Part shown: piece by piece, positions 12,101 through 23,194 of the stretch | Position numbering within the stretch: the first letter of the stretch is position 1 | How the letters are laid out: each line of letters starts with the position of its first letter | From: Cenococcum geophilum 1.58 | Lineage: Eukaryota > Ascomycota > Dothideomycetes > Gloniales > Gloniaceae | DNA: 64,000 nt | Assembly: GCA_001692895.1 (NCBI GenBank) | Contig: KV748205.1 | Coordinates: forward strand, 1,888,798 to 1,952,797 | Direction: 5' to 3' | Notes under the pieces: generated by a model | Databases searched by the model: none | What the model was told of the DNA's origin: nothing | Seen by the model: only the letters and a program-made list of their open reading frames with translations | Program-made: the position numbers and the translations under genes

Positions 12101-13892
12101 TTGCTGCATAGGTGGCGGCCCCGCGGGAGGTTGGCTACCAGCAGCTCGAGGTAACCTAGACCCCGGAGCTCCTGCGCCATTTACTGCTGCTGGTTCCGGT
12201 CCCCTCGGAGGTTGTTGTCCACCCATAACGCTTTCTCGCGTTACGGGTCCAGCGAGTTTGCTTTGCGGGATTCCACTTCTATCACTTCCACTCATCTTCC
12301 GAGGCGCAGGTAGTTGTTGTGACATTGGTGGCTGTGATTCATTTGCCGGATATCTGATTTTAGAGGTATCCAGTATGTATGCCAGACTCAACTCGCCGCG
12401 ATCGCTCGGGGCAGAGCTTGGCTCACCTGCCAGCACCACGACGTGCTTTCCGAAAGCGGTCATGCTGTGTCCTGACCGAGCGGATGGTGAAAGGCCCATG
12501 TTTTGAAACATATACCATCGACGTGAGGAAATTCGAAATGCGGCAAGATCGCCAAGGTCAACGCCCTCCCGGGTTCGTCCGCCGAAAATATACATGGTAT
12601 CATTAACTAATGCAGCTGCATGTCCTTCCCGAGCAACTGGAATATATCCGATGCAGTCAAGTTCCGTCCAGGAGTTTGTTCGGGGATCATAAGTCCAGAC
12701 ATCATTAAACCAATTGAGGCCGTCAGTCCCACCAAATCTAAAAGGACGTAAGTCAATAAATCAGGCGTTGTGACACCAGTGGATACATACAGATACAATT
12801 TGTCGTTCCATGTAACAATTGAGTGGTTGGTCCGGGCTGGTGGAGAGGGCCCTTGTGAACTTACCGTACCCTCTTTGGTGTTGGGTATTAAGACTTCCCA
12901 TCCACTGGTCGCAGACTGAAGCGAGTTCAAATCAAATGCAACTAAATCGTTAAAGAAGAAACCTTCTACTTGACCGCCAAAAATGTAGATTTTAGATCCC
13001 AAGATGTTCAACGTATGACCGTAACGACCAGACGGTCTGGGTCCTGCCGGCATCGCCCGAGACCAGTGTTTCGTTGCTATAAATTGTCAGTCTTGTCGGC
13101 CTGTGGTGCATAAACGATACCACATACAGGTATTGAGAAGGTAAAGAGTGTCGTCTAGCATATCCCCGTCATCCATTTTTGTATCGCCGCCGAAAACAAT
13201 GAATGCATTTCCGACCAGCAGACTTGAATGCCCGACTCTTGGTCCAGGTCCATCTCCAGTCGTTGAAATCGGATAACATGCCATCGTTCCACTGCCAACT
13301 TCTACCATCCACAGATCGCCTTTCACGGTCGACCCGTTTATCAGCCCTCCCATAATGTAGATGACGCCATCCTTGGAGGCAGTCGAATTGACTGCGGCGC
13401 CATATCGAGGGAATGGGTTGGCGGTAGTTGTGAAATTTAATCGGCGCTGTGACCAAGGATATGGAGAGTCCTGCGGGCCTCGTGGATTTGGGCCTGTTGC
13501 TCGAGGATTCTAGATCGGAGGATTAGTCTTGAAGGCTGCAGTGTGCCTCTGCAACCAGATTTGGACATGTAGGCCTCCATCTGACAGCAGGGGTCGCCCA
13601 ATGGGAAGAGACTTACATGCAGCTCTGAATCTGACCTTTCGCGCAGCGTTTTTGGCTCCGGACTCGAGGTGTTAGTCGGAGCTTGGAGAGAATTCAAAGA
13701 ATTGTTGACACTGCTCCCAGGCGTCGGCGTTTGCGTCGGAGGTCCACCACGAGCCTTCTCTGGGTCCCTTCCACCAAGTCCATTTGCGGTTGGAATTAAA
13801 GAGCCTTGTCCATGCGACGAAGATATATCTCTGGTGGCGGCTGGGAGCGCGGTGTTCTGATGCTTTTTCGACTTGCCGAACAAGAACGACAT
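9122..13892 (-). CDS. tea1: Tea1/TeaA-like kelch-repeat cell-end marker
   Basis: Four exons on the minus strand: 13617-13892, 13128-13509, 12791-13076 and 9122-12737. All introns are GT-AG, the phases close, and the product is 1519 residues. The start MSFLFGKSKK is the first ATG of the open exon. Kelch blades run from about residue 105 to 390 (IYIMGG, FIVFGG, KIYIFGGQVEG, LFGGTDG and MYIFGGRTREG are visible; several are split by introns and restored by the joins). A low-complexity Pro/Gln/Ser linker follows. A very long coiled coil rich in Glu, Gln, Leu and Arg covers roughly 690 to 1410. In known family members, Tea1/TeaA rides microtubule plus ends to the cell tip and anchors the polarity machinery (Mod5, formin). 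The C-terminal region carries an Asp-Gly repeat and an alanine run. The head end faces kog1 across 1.55 kb. Confidence 0.93.
9441..9511. repeat. Coding microsatellites in tea1
   Basis: Two adjoining trinucleotide-type tracts lie inside the last tea1 exon. One is a (GCN)-like run that encodes consecutive alanines. The other is a six-base repeat (accatc) that encodes alternating Asp-Gly. Both stay in frame with the coiled-coil protein and sit after the coiled coil. Such tracts commonly vary in length between strains. Confidence 0.8.
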
Positions 13893-15442
13893 GGCGGACT
13901 CGCGCCTCTAAGAGGGTTAAGGTAGGGTAAACCAGCCAGCACTGCTCAAGGGCTCATTCGGTCGCGGTACGGCGAAGAAAGAACAGAGGTTCGTGTGGGA
14001 AATCGCGTGGGAGTCGAGTAAGGCCCGGGGGGGCTGAGGAATACCTGCGGCTGGGTAATGTTCCAGAAGGTGGTGCCGGACGGAATGATGATCATCGACG
14101 GGGTCTGTGCATGACTCGTGGGGCGTGAAACGATGTGATGAGGATGGAGAAAGGTATAGAGGAGCGGAGAGGTGCTTGCGGCGTCGAGCTGCTGCGGTGG
14201 TGATAAAGTAGTGCTGTGGGAAAGTTTGGTTTGAGGAGTGGCCCTGAGCGTCAGGATTGGTCTTGGCCCTGGACGCAAATTCCCAGATTAGACTTGCGAC
14301 GCTCCAACACGCGAATAACAGCCTAATACAAAGGCAATATAGGCCGGGCTGTCAATTCCAATACGCTCTTGACAAATTCAACACGCATCAATTAATTTTC
14401 TATCGCAAAGCATCTGTGAACCGGCCCCTCGTGAAGACGCCCAAGAAAAGATTCCCCTGAGAGGATCTGCGCCTTCTCGTTCCAGTAGGGAAGCAGTGGC
14501 GTTAATTAGCTGTGCGCACAACTGACTCGTTCTGCGGCAGGCGGCTATCGGGGATATAAGAGCTCGGGAAGGGCGAGGTGGAGCACAATGAGGTGCACGG
14601 AGTGGAGAATTTAGGCATGCGCGCCGGATCTTGCTTTAATATCAGGCTTTTTGCGGTCTGCATCAAATCAATTGTCGTTCTGGCTCCATGGCCGCGATGC
14701 ACCGCTGAGATGGCACGATGGCTCGGTAGCGGAGACCCACGGGATCGGCCTGCTAGCCACTGCGAGCCACTGCTAGCCCAGACTGAGCATCGAGCGAGAA
14801 TCAGCTCAGGCGCGGCCCTGTGGACTTTGATGCTCTGTCACCGAACCGTCACACTCTCCCGGCGCTTTATTGCCGCCGCTCAAAACCAGTAATGCTGACA
14901 GCCCAGGCGAAGCTATGCCTGGTGTACCAAACCATACAAGCTGACTTTTCAACTTCTGGACCTCGAGAGTCTGCCTAAAATGCCTACGGCGTGGCAATGA
15001 TTAAACCGGTCACGCTTCGGTCAGGTGCACCCATCCTCATTTAGCCGTTGCCCTACAAACATCGAAAATGGGGATATATGGGAACTTGATCAAGCCATCA
15101 CCACACCTCCAATATGAATGGGAAATCCAGTCTCCATGGAAGAGACTAGAATAACGGCATTGGCATGTGTCAGGATATATTTGACCTCCATTTGCAGCGG
15201 CAGCGAGGCTTGCGCTCGCGTTGATGATATTTTTGCCCCGGCGTCGACTAAACTGCCCACCGCTACTGCGTCACCGCCCTTAGCTTTTCAACTTTCGTGC
15301 GGAAGCTCACTGCCAAACATCTGATGTCCTTCACTTATTGACTGTTCACTCGGGCGTGTTTCCTTTTCACTCTGCTACGTCACGGGGCGCGCGCCATGGG
15401 CCTTCCATTCAAGTTGCTTCCCCAGTCTTGCCGTGTCTCAAT
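13893..15442. promoter_or_regulatory. Divergent promoter region between tea1 and kog1
   Basis: A 1.55 kb gap lies between two divergent start codons, so it should contain both promoters and leaders. Open frames here have no recognisable domain and low plausibility. A short imperfect repeat of gctagccactgcgagccactg type occurs near 14750-14780. No RNA gene or transposon was recognised. Confidence 0.5.
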
Positions 15443-18400
15443 ATGAGAGTGCTCTCAGAAATGCCTCTACTTGGAGCTCGATCACAGCACCCACAGCCTA
15501 GCTCTAACGCAGCTCCAGGCTACAACGTCGTCGAACGAGAAGAGCAGTCAACCGCACCACCTGATCCACCAGACTCGCAGGGTACAACATCGCGCCCCAG
15601 AGCCTCCTCAGCCGGCCAACCCTCTACCAATCGAAACGCGTCGCAGATGAATGGACACACACCAAGTATGGAACAAAATGTATCAAATGGCGCCTCTGCC
15701 GGCAGGCCGCTCATGCTTCGGGCAAAGAGTGATTTTGGGTCTCGCCGCGAAGACGCGGCAGACAGCGCCGACGAAGACATAGGAAGTAGTGCCGACGGCG
15801 ACTTTAAGATCAGACACGGCTGGGAATCCCAACTGACTTCGGAAGAGTACAACAATCTACTGACTTCCGTAAGTTCATACGCACTCCGAGGCCTAACTGT
15901 AGCAATTATGGACATTGACTCGGCATCTTAGACTTTCTTCATGTACTATACCGATAAGAAGCACGAGACAGGAGGCAACCCGAAAGAGGAAGATGAAGCC
16001 TACGCGCTCCAAGAGTGGCGCATGCGCGACCGCCTCAAGACCGTCTCCGCCGTTCTTGCCCTTTGCTTGAATATTGGAGTGGACCCTCCGGATGTCATCA
16101 AGACGAATCCTTGCGCAAAAGAGGAGTGTTGGATTGACCCCAGTAACTCCGCCGGGGCGTCCGGCCATACACCTATGAACCAGATTGGCAAGGCATTGCA
16201 GACACAATATGAGCAGCTGAGCATGCGCACCCGCTACAAGCTCTGCTTAGACCCCACTGTTGATGAGACTCGGCGCTACTGCACCACACTGAGGAGGAAT
16301 GCTAGGAATGAGAGGGTACTGTTTCACTATAATGGCCACGGAGTGCCAAAGCCGACTTCATCCGGCGAGATATGGGTATTCAACCGCAACTATACCCAGT
16401 ATATCCCAATATCGCTGTATGATCTCCAAAGCTGGATCGGCGCACCAAGCCTTTTCGTCTACGACTGTTCAGATGCAGGTCTTATAATTTCCAACTTCAA
16501 TAAGTTTGCTGAAAAGCATGAGAGTGAAAACATTGAAGCGCGCCGTAGAGACCCTCATGTAGAGGTTATGGATTTCAGCGACTGCATTCATCTCGCAGCT
16601 TGTCGGGAGAAAGAGACACTACCAACTAACCCCGAGCTACCTGCAGATGTCTTCACATCTTGTCTCACGGATCCTATCATCATGGCGGTGAGGTTCTTCA
16701 TTCTTCAGAATCCGTTGCCGAGCACTATTAGTACTCACGATGCTTCAAACATCCCTGGTCGTGTATCAGAGCGACGAACACCTATTGGGGAATTGAACTG
16801 GATCTTCACTGCCATCACGGATACTATAGCGTGGAACTCCTTGTCTAAGCCTCTATTTAAGAGGCTATTTCGCCAAGATTTGATGGTTGCTGCACTGTTT
16901 CGGAATTTCCTTTTGGCACAGCGCAACATGACCATCCGCTCTGGCGCAGCTGGGATCTTGCTGTTGAGATGATACTTGCGCAGCTGCCTGACCTCTATGC
17001 GGCTGAGCGAGGCGAAAAACAATACGAGTACAAACACTCCGAATTCTTCTCAGAACAGCTAACAGCTTTTGAGGTCTATCTTGGACAGGGTGCCGTTGAA
17101 CAAAGGATCCCGGAACAACTGCCCATTGTGCTCCAAGTCCTTCTAAGCCAGGTCCATCGATTACGAGCGCTCATTCTCCTTTCAAAGTTTCTAGATCTTG
17201 GCCCCTGGGCGGTAAATCTAGCTTTGAGCATTGGGATATTCCCTTATGTTCTCAAACTCCTCCAATCCCAAGCTATCGAGCTCAAACCTGTAATGGTTTT
17301 CATATGGGCCCGTATCTTGGCAGTCGACCAGTCATGCCAGGCTGACCTTCTCAAGGATAATGGATACCAATACTTCATTAGTATTCTTAACCCGAGCTCA
17401 GGTATTTATTTCGAAACAGTCTTATCTTTATCATGCTAATGACCTTTCGTCAGGTATTCCTATTCTGAATGCTAGTGAGCACCGAGCGATGTGCGCTTTC
17501 ATTGTCGCAATGTTCTGCAAAGATTATCATCAGGGCCAGGTTGTCTCTCTAAGTCCTGAACTGATAGAGAGTTGCTTGGACCATTTGAGGGATTTGCAGA
17601 ATCCTTTGCTTAGACAATGGTCATGCTTGTGCTTGAGCAAGCTCTGGGTGAACTTTCCTGATGCTAAATGGGTTGGCATCAGGTGCTTGGCTCATCAGCG
17701 CTTATGTGAGCTCGTGCTGGATCCTGTAGCAGAAGTCAGAGCAGCAATGCTCTACGCCCTCACGACGTTTTTGGGCATCCCTGATGTTACCGCTCAAGTT
17801 GCCCATATCGAGGAGTCAATTGCTTCTATGGTACTCATCATGACGACTGATGGAAATAGTATGGTACGAAAAGAACTTTTGGTCTTCTTCTCCACCTTTA
17901 TCGTCAGATACAAGTCCAGATTTGTGGTAGCTGCATTTGAACAGTTCGCCGAAGAGAGCTCCTTAAGAGATGACCTATCCTCGAGAATCGCAGAGAAGAA
18001 TGGAGACGGCTTCTACATGAAAATGCGGACAAGCAGTATTAACAATGGCGAGCCCTCGAGTTCCTGTTCGCAGAACACGGTCTTTTCAGCAATGTGGAAG
18101 GAAATGCTCATCATGTCGGTTGATCCACATCCCGAGATTGCTCGCGACGCAGGTATTGTGGTTGACTACGTCTTGATTGCTCTTCTGGACTCTCCGCTGG
18201 CCAAATTTGCTCAGCCGCAACTTGAAGAAATCTCGAAACATAGTCGCCGGCCACGACCCTCTCGTAGCGTACACGAACTTCCACTCGACTCTCAAGCTTC
18301 TCTTCCACCAACTCCTTCGAAGCCGGATGGCTATCTCTCTATGTTTGGGATTCGCCGAACAGCAAGTGTCGCAGCATCATTAAAAAGCCTCTCTCTTTTT

Positions 18401-19889
18401 GGTGGCCACGACTCCAGTCCCAATTTCAACAAGAGCCCAGCTCGTTCAAGAGTCCCAAGTGAGTTTCATCGACCACCAGATGAGAAGGACCAACCTCAGA
18501 CACCACCAGCATCCTATAACCCCGCTGATGAGCCAAAACCACGAGGATTTTCACCTCGGGATCTAGGAGAGGAACCAAAGCTCCCTCTCAAAAGCAAGTT
18601 TTACGAATGGTCTGTAGAGTATTTCCGTGAACCACAGATGAAGCCCAGTGAAGCAGATGAGCCTGGCAGCACAGACTACAATGGGCGTTTGTGGCGCCGC
18701 AATCGCAATGACAAGATCATTGCGGAGACGCAACCGCAGAAGGATTTGGCAGGAAGCAACCGCTGGGACAAGCCCAAAGGCTCCTCTAACAATGGCAGCC
18801 AGCCAATGAAGATGTGCTTCCACCAATTTGAGGATCATCTGATCGTCACGGACAATCGCGATACAGTCTGCGTCTGGGACTGGGAGCGTCAAACCCGCCT
18901 AAATCGCTTCTCGAACGGCAACCCTCAAGACTCCAAAATCACCGAAGTACGACTCATCAACGAAGACGACCAAGCCCTTCTCATGACGGGATCCTCAGAT
19001 GGAGTAGTTAAACTGTTCAGGAATTATGAGTCCAAAAAGAAAGTTGAGCTGGTTACGTCTTTCCGCGCTTTGACTGATCTAGTGCCGAGCAACAAGAATG
19101 CCGGACTCGTGTTTGACTGGCAACAAGGCAGGGGCTTGATACTCGTGGCTGGCGATGTGAAGGTAATTCGAGTTTGGAACGCTGGGACAGAAATTTGCAC
19201 CAGCGTAAGTTGTCTAATTCATTTTCCGAAATCTTGTGCGGAACTAACCATATTCTCATAGGACATCCCTGCACGCTCTGGATCTTGCATTACGTCTTTA
19301 ACCTCTGACCAGGTAGAAGGAGACGTGTTCATAGCAGGGTTTGGGGATGGTGCTGTTCGTGTTTATGATCAGAGAGAGAAACCAGCTACCGCCATGGTAA
19401 AAGTATGGAAAGAGCATAAACAATGGATCACCAACGTGCATCTACAGCGCGGCGGTCAGCGTGAGCTAGTTAGCGGATGTCGAAGTGGCGAAGTCAAGCT
19501 TTGGGACATCCGTTTGGACCGGAGCGTCAAGACTATTCGAGCCACGAAAGACACGCTGAGGAGCTTGAGTGTGCATGAACATGCTCCTGTTTTTGCGACG
19601 TAAGTTTCTTTTTGTTAAACTCAACCATACACATGGCAGCTGATCCATCTACAGCGGCTCCGAACGGCACACGGTCAAGATATTCAATCTTAATAATGGC
19701 GTGCACTTGTCTTCCTTCGAACCATACTCCAGCTTCTTACATCAAAGCCGATCCTCTCCAATCGCTACAACAGCTTTCCATCCGCATCGCATGATGATTG
19801 CTGGTGCTGCTCTTCACGACACGCATATAAACATCTTCACCTGCCAGGATGGACAGGTGGTTAAACAATGGGAGCCTTCAACTCAGTAA
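15443..19889 (+). CDS. kog1: Kog1/raptor, TORC1 scaffold subunit (frame broken near 16,935)
   Basis: Exons: 15443-15868, 15932-17401 (contains the break), 17454-19204, 19262-19599 and 19655-19889, about 1405 residues if the break is ignored. Raptor N-terminal conserved (caspase-like) region: HYNGHGVPKP near residue 273 and FVYDCSDAG near 319. HEAT-like helices follow, then C-terminal WD repeats from about residue 1083 (VCVWDW, GAVRVYD, GEVKLWDI, TVKIFNLN). Raptor presents substrates to the TOR kinase in nutrient signalling at the vacuole. Odd point: after FRNFLLAQR the frame runs into a stop at 16,970, while the next conserved block (HPLWRSWDLAVEM) sits in another frame. Roughly 17 residues conserved in the family between them are absent. 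All other joins are clean. The first ATG in the open frame is 15443, with 15461 also possible. A GTAAGC just before the final stop could be a donor for a short further exon. Confidence 0.88.
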
Positions 19890-20909
19890 GCTATGAAATA
19901 TCACGCTGCATGACTACAATCACAACTTTGGGATACTCACAGAGAGCGACCGTAAGGCAGAGACATCTTAGTGTTCTCACATATCTCAAGCGGGGTTACA
20001 GGAAATGGCATGTGAATCCCAGTTCTCGTCCAGCTTTTTTCCAGTTTATTTTTCTTTTTGGTGTCTAGCTTAATGGATAGGTCAGTAGGCCTTCGGCGCA
20101 ACCCTAGAACGGTGGCAATGTGTGGATGTTCGATTTACTGGGTCCTTTTGTCATTCGACCTGTCTCAGGGCCTCGCGTCATGGTTATCGGCGTCTCCTGG
20201 GCTCAGGAATATGCATGGGATGGCATACCATAGCGAGGGCGTCTTTTTGAGGATTGTACTGCTTTCTTACATAGTTAACGACGAAGACATGATGAAAGTG
20301 CTTCTAGTGTAGATTTTATTTGGTCGATATCAGATGCTCAACTCCATTTTAACGTTTGCTTGACTGGAACAACTACCCTTTGTAGACCCAGTACATGTAC
20401 GTTGAGGATGGTGAGGGCTGCGATATCCGGACAGTATCTGAACGTAAGACTGCGTACCTGAGTCACCGTACAGAAAATTCATATGGTATATGCAGCCTTT
20501 ACTTAAGCCCGGATTGACCTGCATGGTTCTGAAGAGTTCCCTTGATCTAGATTTATTCATCCTTTTTAATTATTGATTTCGAGGCGCTACGTCTTTCAAG
20601 AAAAGGTTTAAAGTAACAAGGATAGCGTCAGCACTCACGAGACGGTGCGGTGATTGACAGCTCCATGCCGCAATTCTTGGTGGGATGATTCCTAGCGATT
20701 TTTGCCTGGCCTGCAACCCCACTATAAATTCATCCCACCTCTAGTTTCAATCCCGACTCATCGCTCATACGACACAGCAATTCCTTCGCAGCAGCTATTG
20801 TTGCGCAATATTCAAGCCTAACCAGCTTCTTTAGGCACACTAGATTTCTCCAGGCCAATCTGAGCATTGGACGCTTCCATTTGCTGCCACAAGTGGGGTT
20901 TCTTCTAAC
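19890..20909. other. Intergenic: kog1 3' region and dps1 promoter
   Basis: About 1.0 kb without a supported gene. The last 200 bases lead into the aspartyl-tRNA synthetase start and should contain its promoter and leader. No repeat or RNA gene was recognised. Confidence 0.55.
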
Positions 20910-22707
20910 ATGACGGAACCCTCAGCCTCTGGCGATCCACAAGGACCGTCCAAAAATGCCTTGAAGAAGGCCGCCAAGGAGAAAGAAAAGGTATGAATGA
21001 CTTATTTCTCCCTACCAGATCTTACAACTGCTTCTCTGACACCGCACCGCAGGCTGAGAAAAAGGCCGCCGCGAAAGCCAGAGAGCTGGCCGAACGCCAA
21101 AAGAAAGAAGCCGACGACGCCAACGATGTGTCCGCCGACTCCTACGGCGAACTCCCCATGGTTGGGTCGCCCGAGTACAAGCCTTCGAACCTCCCGCGCG
21201 TCAGCCTAGCCGATGTCGCTGAGCTGGAAGACAAGGAGATTGTGTTCCGGTGCTGGGTCGAAAATGCGCGCGTGCAGTCCGCGAAGCTCGCGTTCTTGAA
21301 CCTGCGCCAGGGGCTGAATACGATTCAGGCTGTTGTGGCTGCGAGCGAGAAGCTGAGCAAGCAGATGGTCAAATTCGCAGGGAACATCTCCACTGAGTCG
21401 ACGTTGTTTGTTCATGGTTTGGTGAAGAAGACGCAAGAGGCAGTTAAGAGTGCCACGATCAAGGACTATGAAATTCATATCACGAAGCTCTTCGTTGAAG
21501 CCAAAGCAGAGGTCCCACTGCCTATGCAGATTGAAGATGCGGAACGTCCGCTTCCAAGCGAAGGGCTAGGAAATGAGGACGAGAAGGCCGCCGCAGACGA
21601 AGGTAGACCGGTCGTGGGACTGAATACGAGGTTGAACAACAGGACATTGGATCTGAGGGCGAAGATCAACCATTGTATCTTCATCATCAAGAGCGGCGTG
21701 TGCGAGCTCTTCCAAGAATTCCTCAGGGGAAAAGGCTTCGTCATGATTCAGACCCCAAAACTGCAAGGCGCTGCATCAGAAGGTGGCAGCAACGTCTTCG
21801 AGGTTAAGTATTTTGACCGGCCTGCCTTCCTTGCGCAAAGCCCTCAATGGTACAAGCAGATGCTTGTAGCATCCCGCTTCCCCCGCGTTATGGAAATTGG
21901 TCCAGTTTTCCGAGCTGAGAACAGCAACACCGCAAGGCATCTGACTGAGTTCACCGGATTGGATTTGGAGATGGAATTCCAAGAGAACTATCACGAGGTT
22001 ATGAGCCTACTTGAGGATCTCATGCTGTTTATCTTCAAAGAGCTAAATGTTCGATACAAGAAAGAAACGGAGCTCGTCAGAAGCGCGTACCATGTGGAAG
22101 ACTTCAAGCTACCAGAGTCGGGCAAGGTGCCTAGAATACCCTTTGTAGAGGGTATCAAGATGTTGCGAGAAGCTGGGGAAGAATTAGGAGACTACGACGA
22201 CCTAACGTAAGTCATTCCTCTTACAATCCGCCAAGAACACCCCTTTTCTCCTAAAGTTCCTACTTTCTGAATGCTGTATTGACCGTCAAATATAGAACCC
22301 CACAAGAAAAACACCTCGGTAAGCTCGTCCTCGAAAGGTACGGCTCCGACTTCTACGTCCTCGACCAGTTCCCCCTTGCTATTCGCCCTTTCTATACCAT
22401 GCCGTCCCCTGCAAACCCTCGCCTGTCCAACTCGTACGACATGTTCATGCGCGGGCAAGAGATTCTGTCCGGAGCCCAGCGTATCCACGATGCTGAGCTC
22501 CTTCGCAAGGCTATTAGGAATTACGACCCTCCATTAGACCCAGACAGCCCAGCCTTTAAGGACTATGTCGACGGCTTCAGGTTCGGATGCCCGCCGCACG
22601 GTGGAGGTGGGTTTGGGTTGGAGCGGATTGTCCAATTCTGGTTGGGACTGCCCAATATCAGGATGTGCAGCTTGTTCCCGAGAGACCCGCAGAGAATCAT
22701 GCCGTAA
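20910..22707 (+). CDS. dps1: Cytosolic aspartyl-tRNA synthetase
   Basis: Class IIb synthetase that charges tRNA(Asp) in the cytosol. Three exons, 20910-20990, 21053-22206 and 22296-22707, give 548 residues; both introns are GT-AG and keep frame. The N-terminal extension is Lys/Ala/Glu-rich ([20 protein letters not shown]), as in yeast and animal AspRS, where it helps bind RNA. The OB-fold anticodon domain follows (about 75-200; [22 protein letters not shown]). Catalytic motifs: motif 1 near [20 protein letters not shown], motif 2 [19 protein letters not shown] near residue 312, and motif 3 [15 protein letters not shown] near 514. The C-terminus [10 protein letters not shown] is the typical fungal/archaeal-type AspRS ending. 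The very short first exon was chosen because its ATG precedes a lysine-rich stretch that continues across the splice; the open frame alone would start with an intron-derived peptide. Confidence 0.96.
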
Positions 22708-23194
22708 GCGCTTGAAAGTTTTGAGGTAGTAGAAGAAGACTGGCGTATTAGTGAGTAGGTTGGATTTGAAAGATATCTTGATGTGAGGAACGAGGTTCAT
22801 TCTCGATTCAAAAGAGGTAACCACGGAATGATGCAAAGCATGGGGACGAGTTTAGAAATTTGTGGATGCATGATTGTGCTCTAGACGGGCATCGGGCTGG
22901 ATACTAGAAAAAGCTTCAAGTTCACAGTTACATAAAGATAAACAAACAATGGGGAAGAACAAGTCTTATCTCCCAATACAAGCTTAAAAGGTCGGATGTT
23001 TTTAAACGTACGCCCCCACGCCCCCATCCAAGTTCGCACGTGCTCTCCACAGTTCATAAAGGAAGCTGGCCTTTATCCAGGCATTCTAACGCACACAAAC
23101 CAGCCCACCCGAAACCCCATCAACCAGAGCTCTATCATCATGCATCGTTTTTCATGATTACATCTGTCTAAAGTACGAGCCTGCTACGCCTCCC
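22708..23194. other. Convergent intergenic region between dps1 and ssz1
   Basis: About 490 bp between two tail-to-tail genes, presumably both 3' untranslated regions. No gene, RNA or repeat was recognised. Confidence 0.6.

Noticed and set aside
16861..16960. An intron to explain the kog1 frame change
   Set aside because: The only possible GT...AG pair nearby would remove the conserved VAALFRNFLLA block and still not supply the missing residues.
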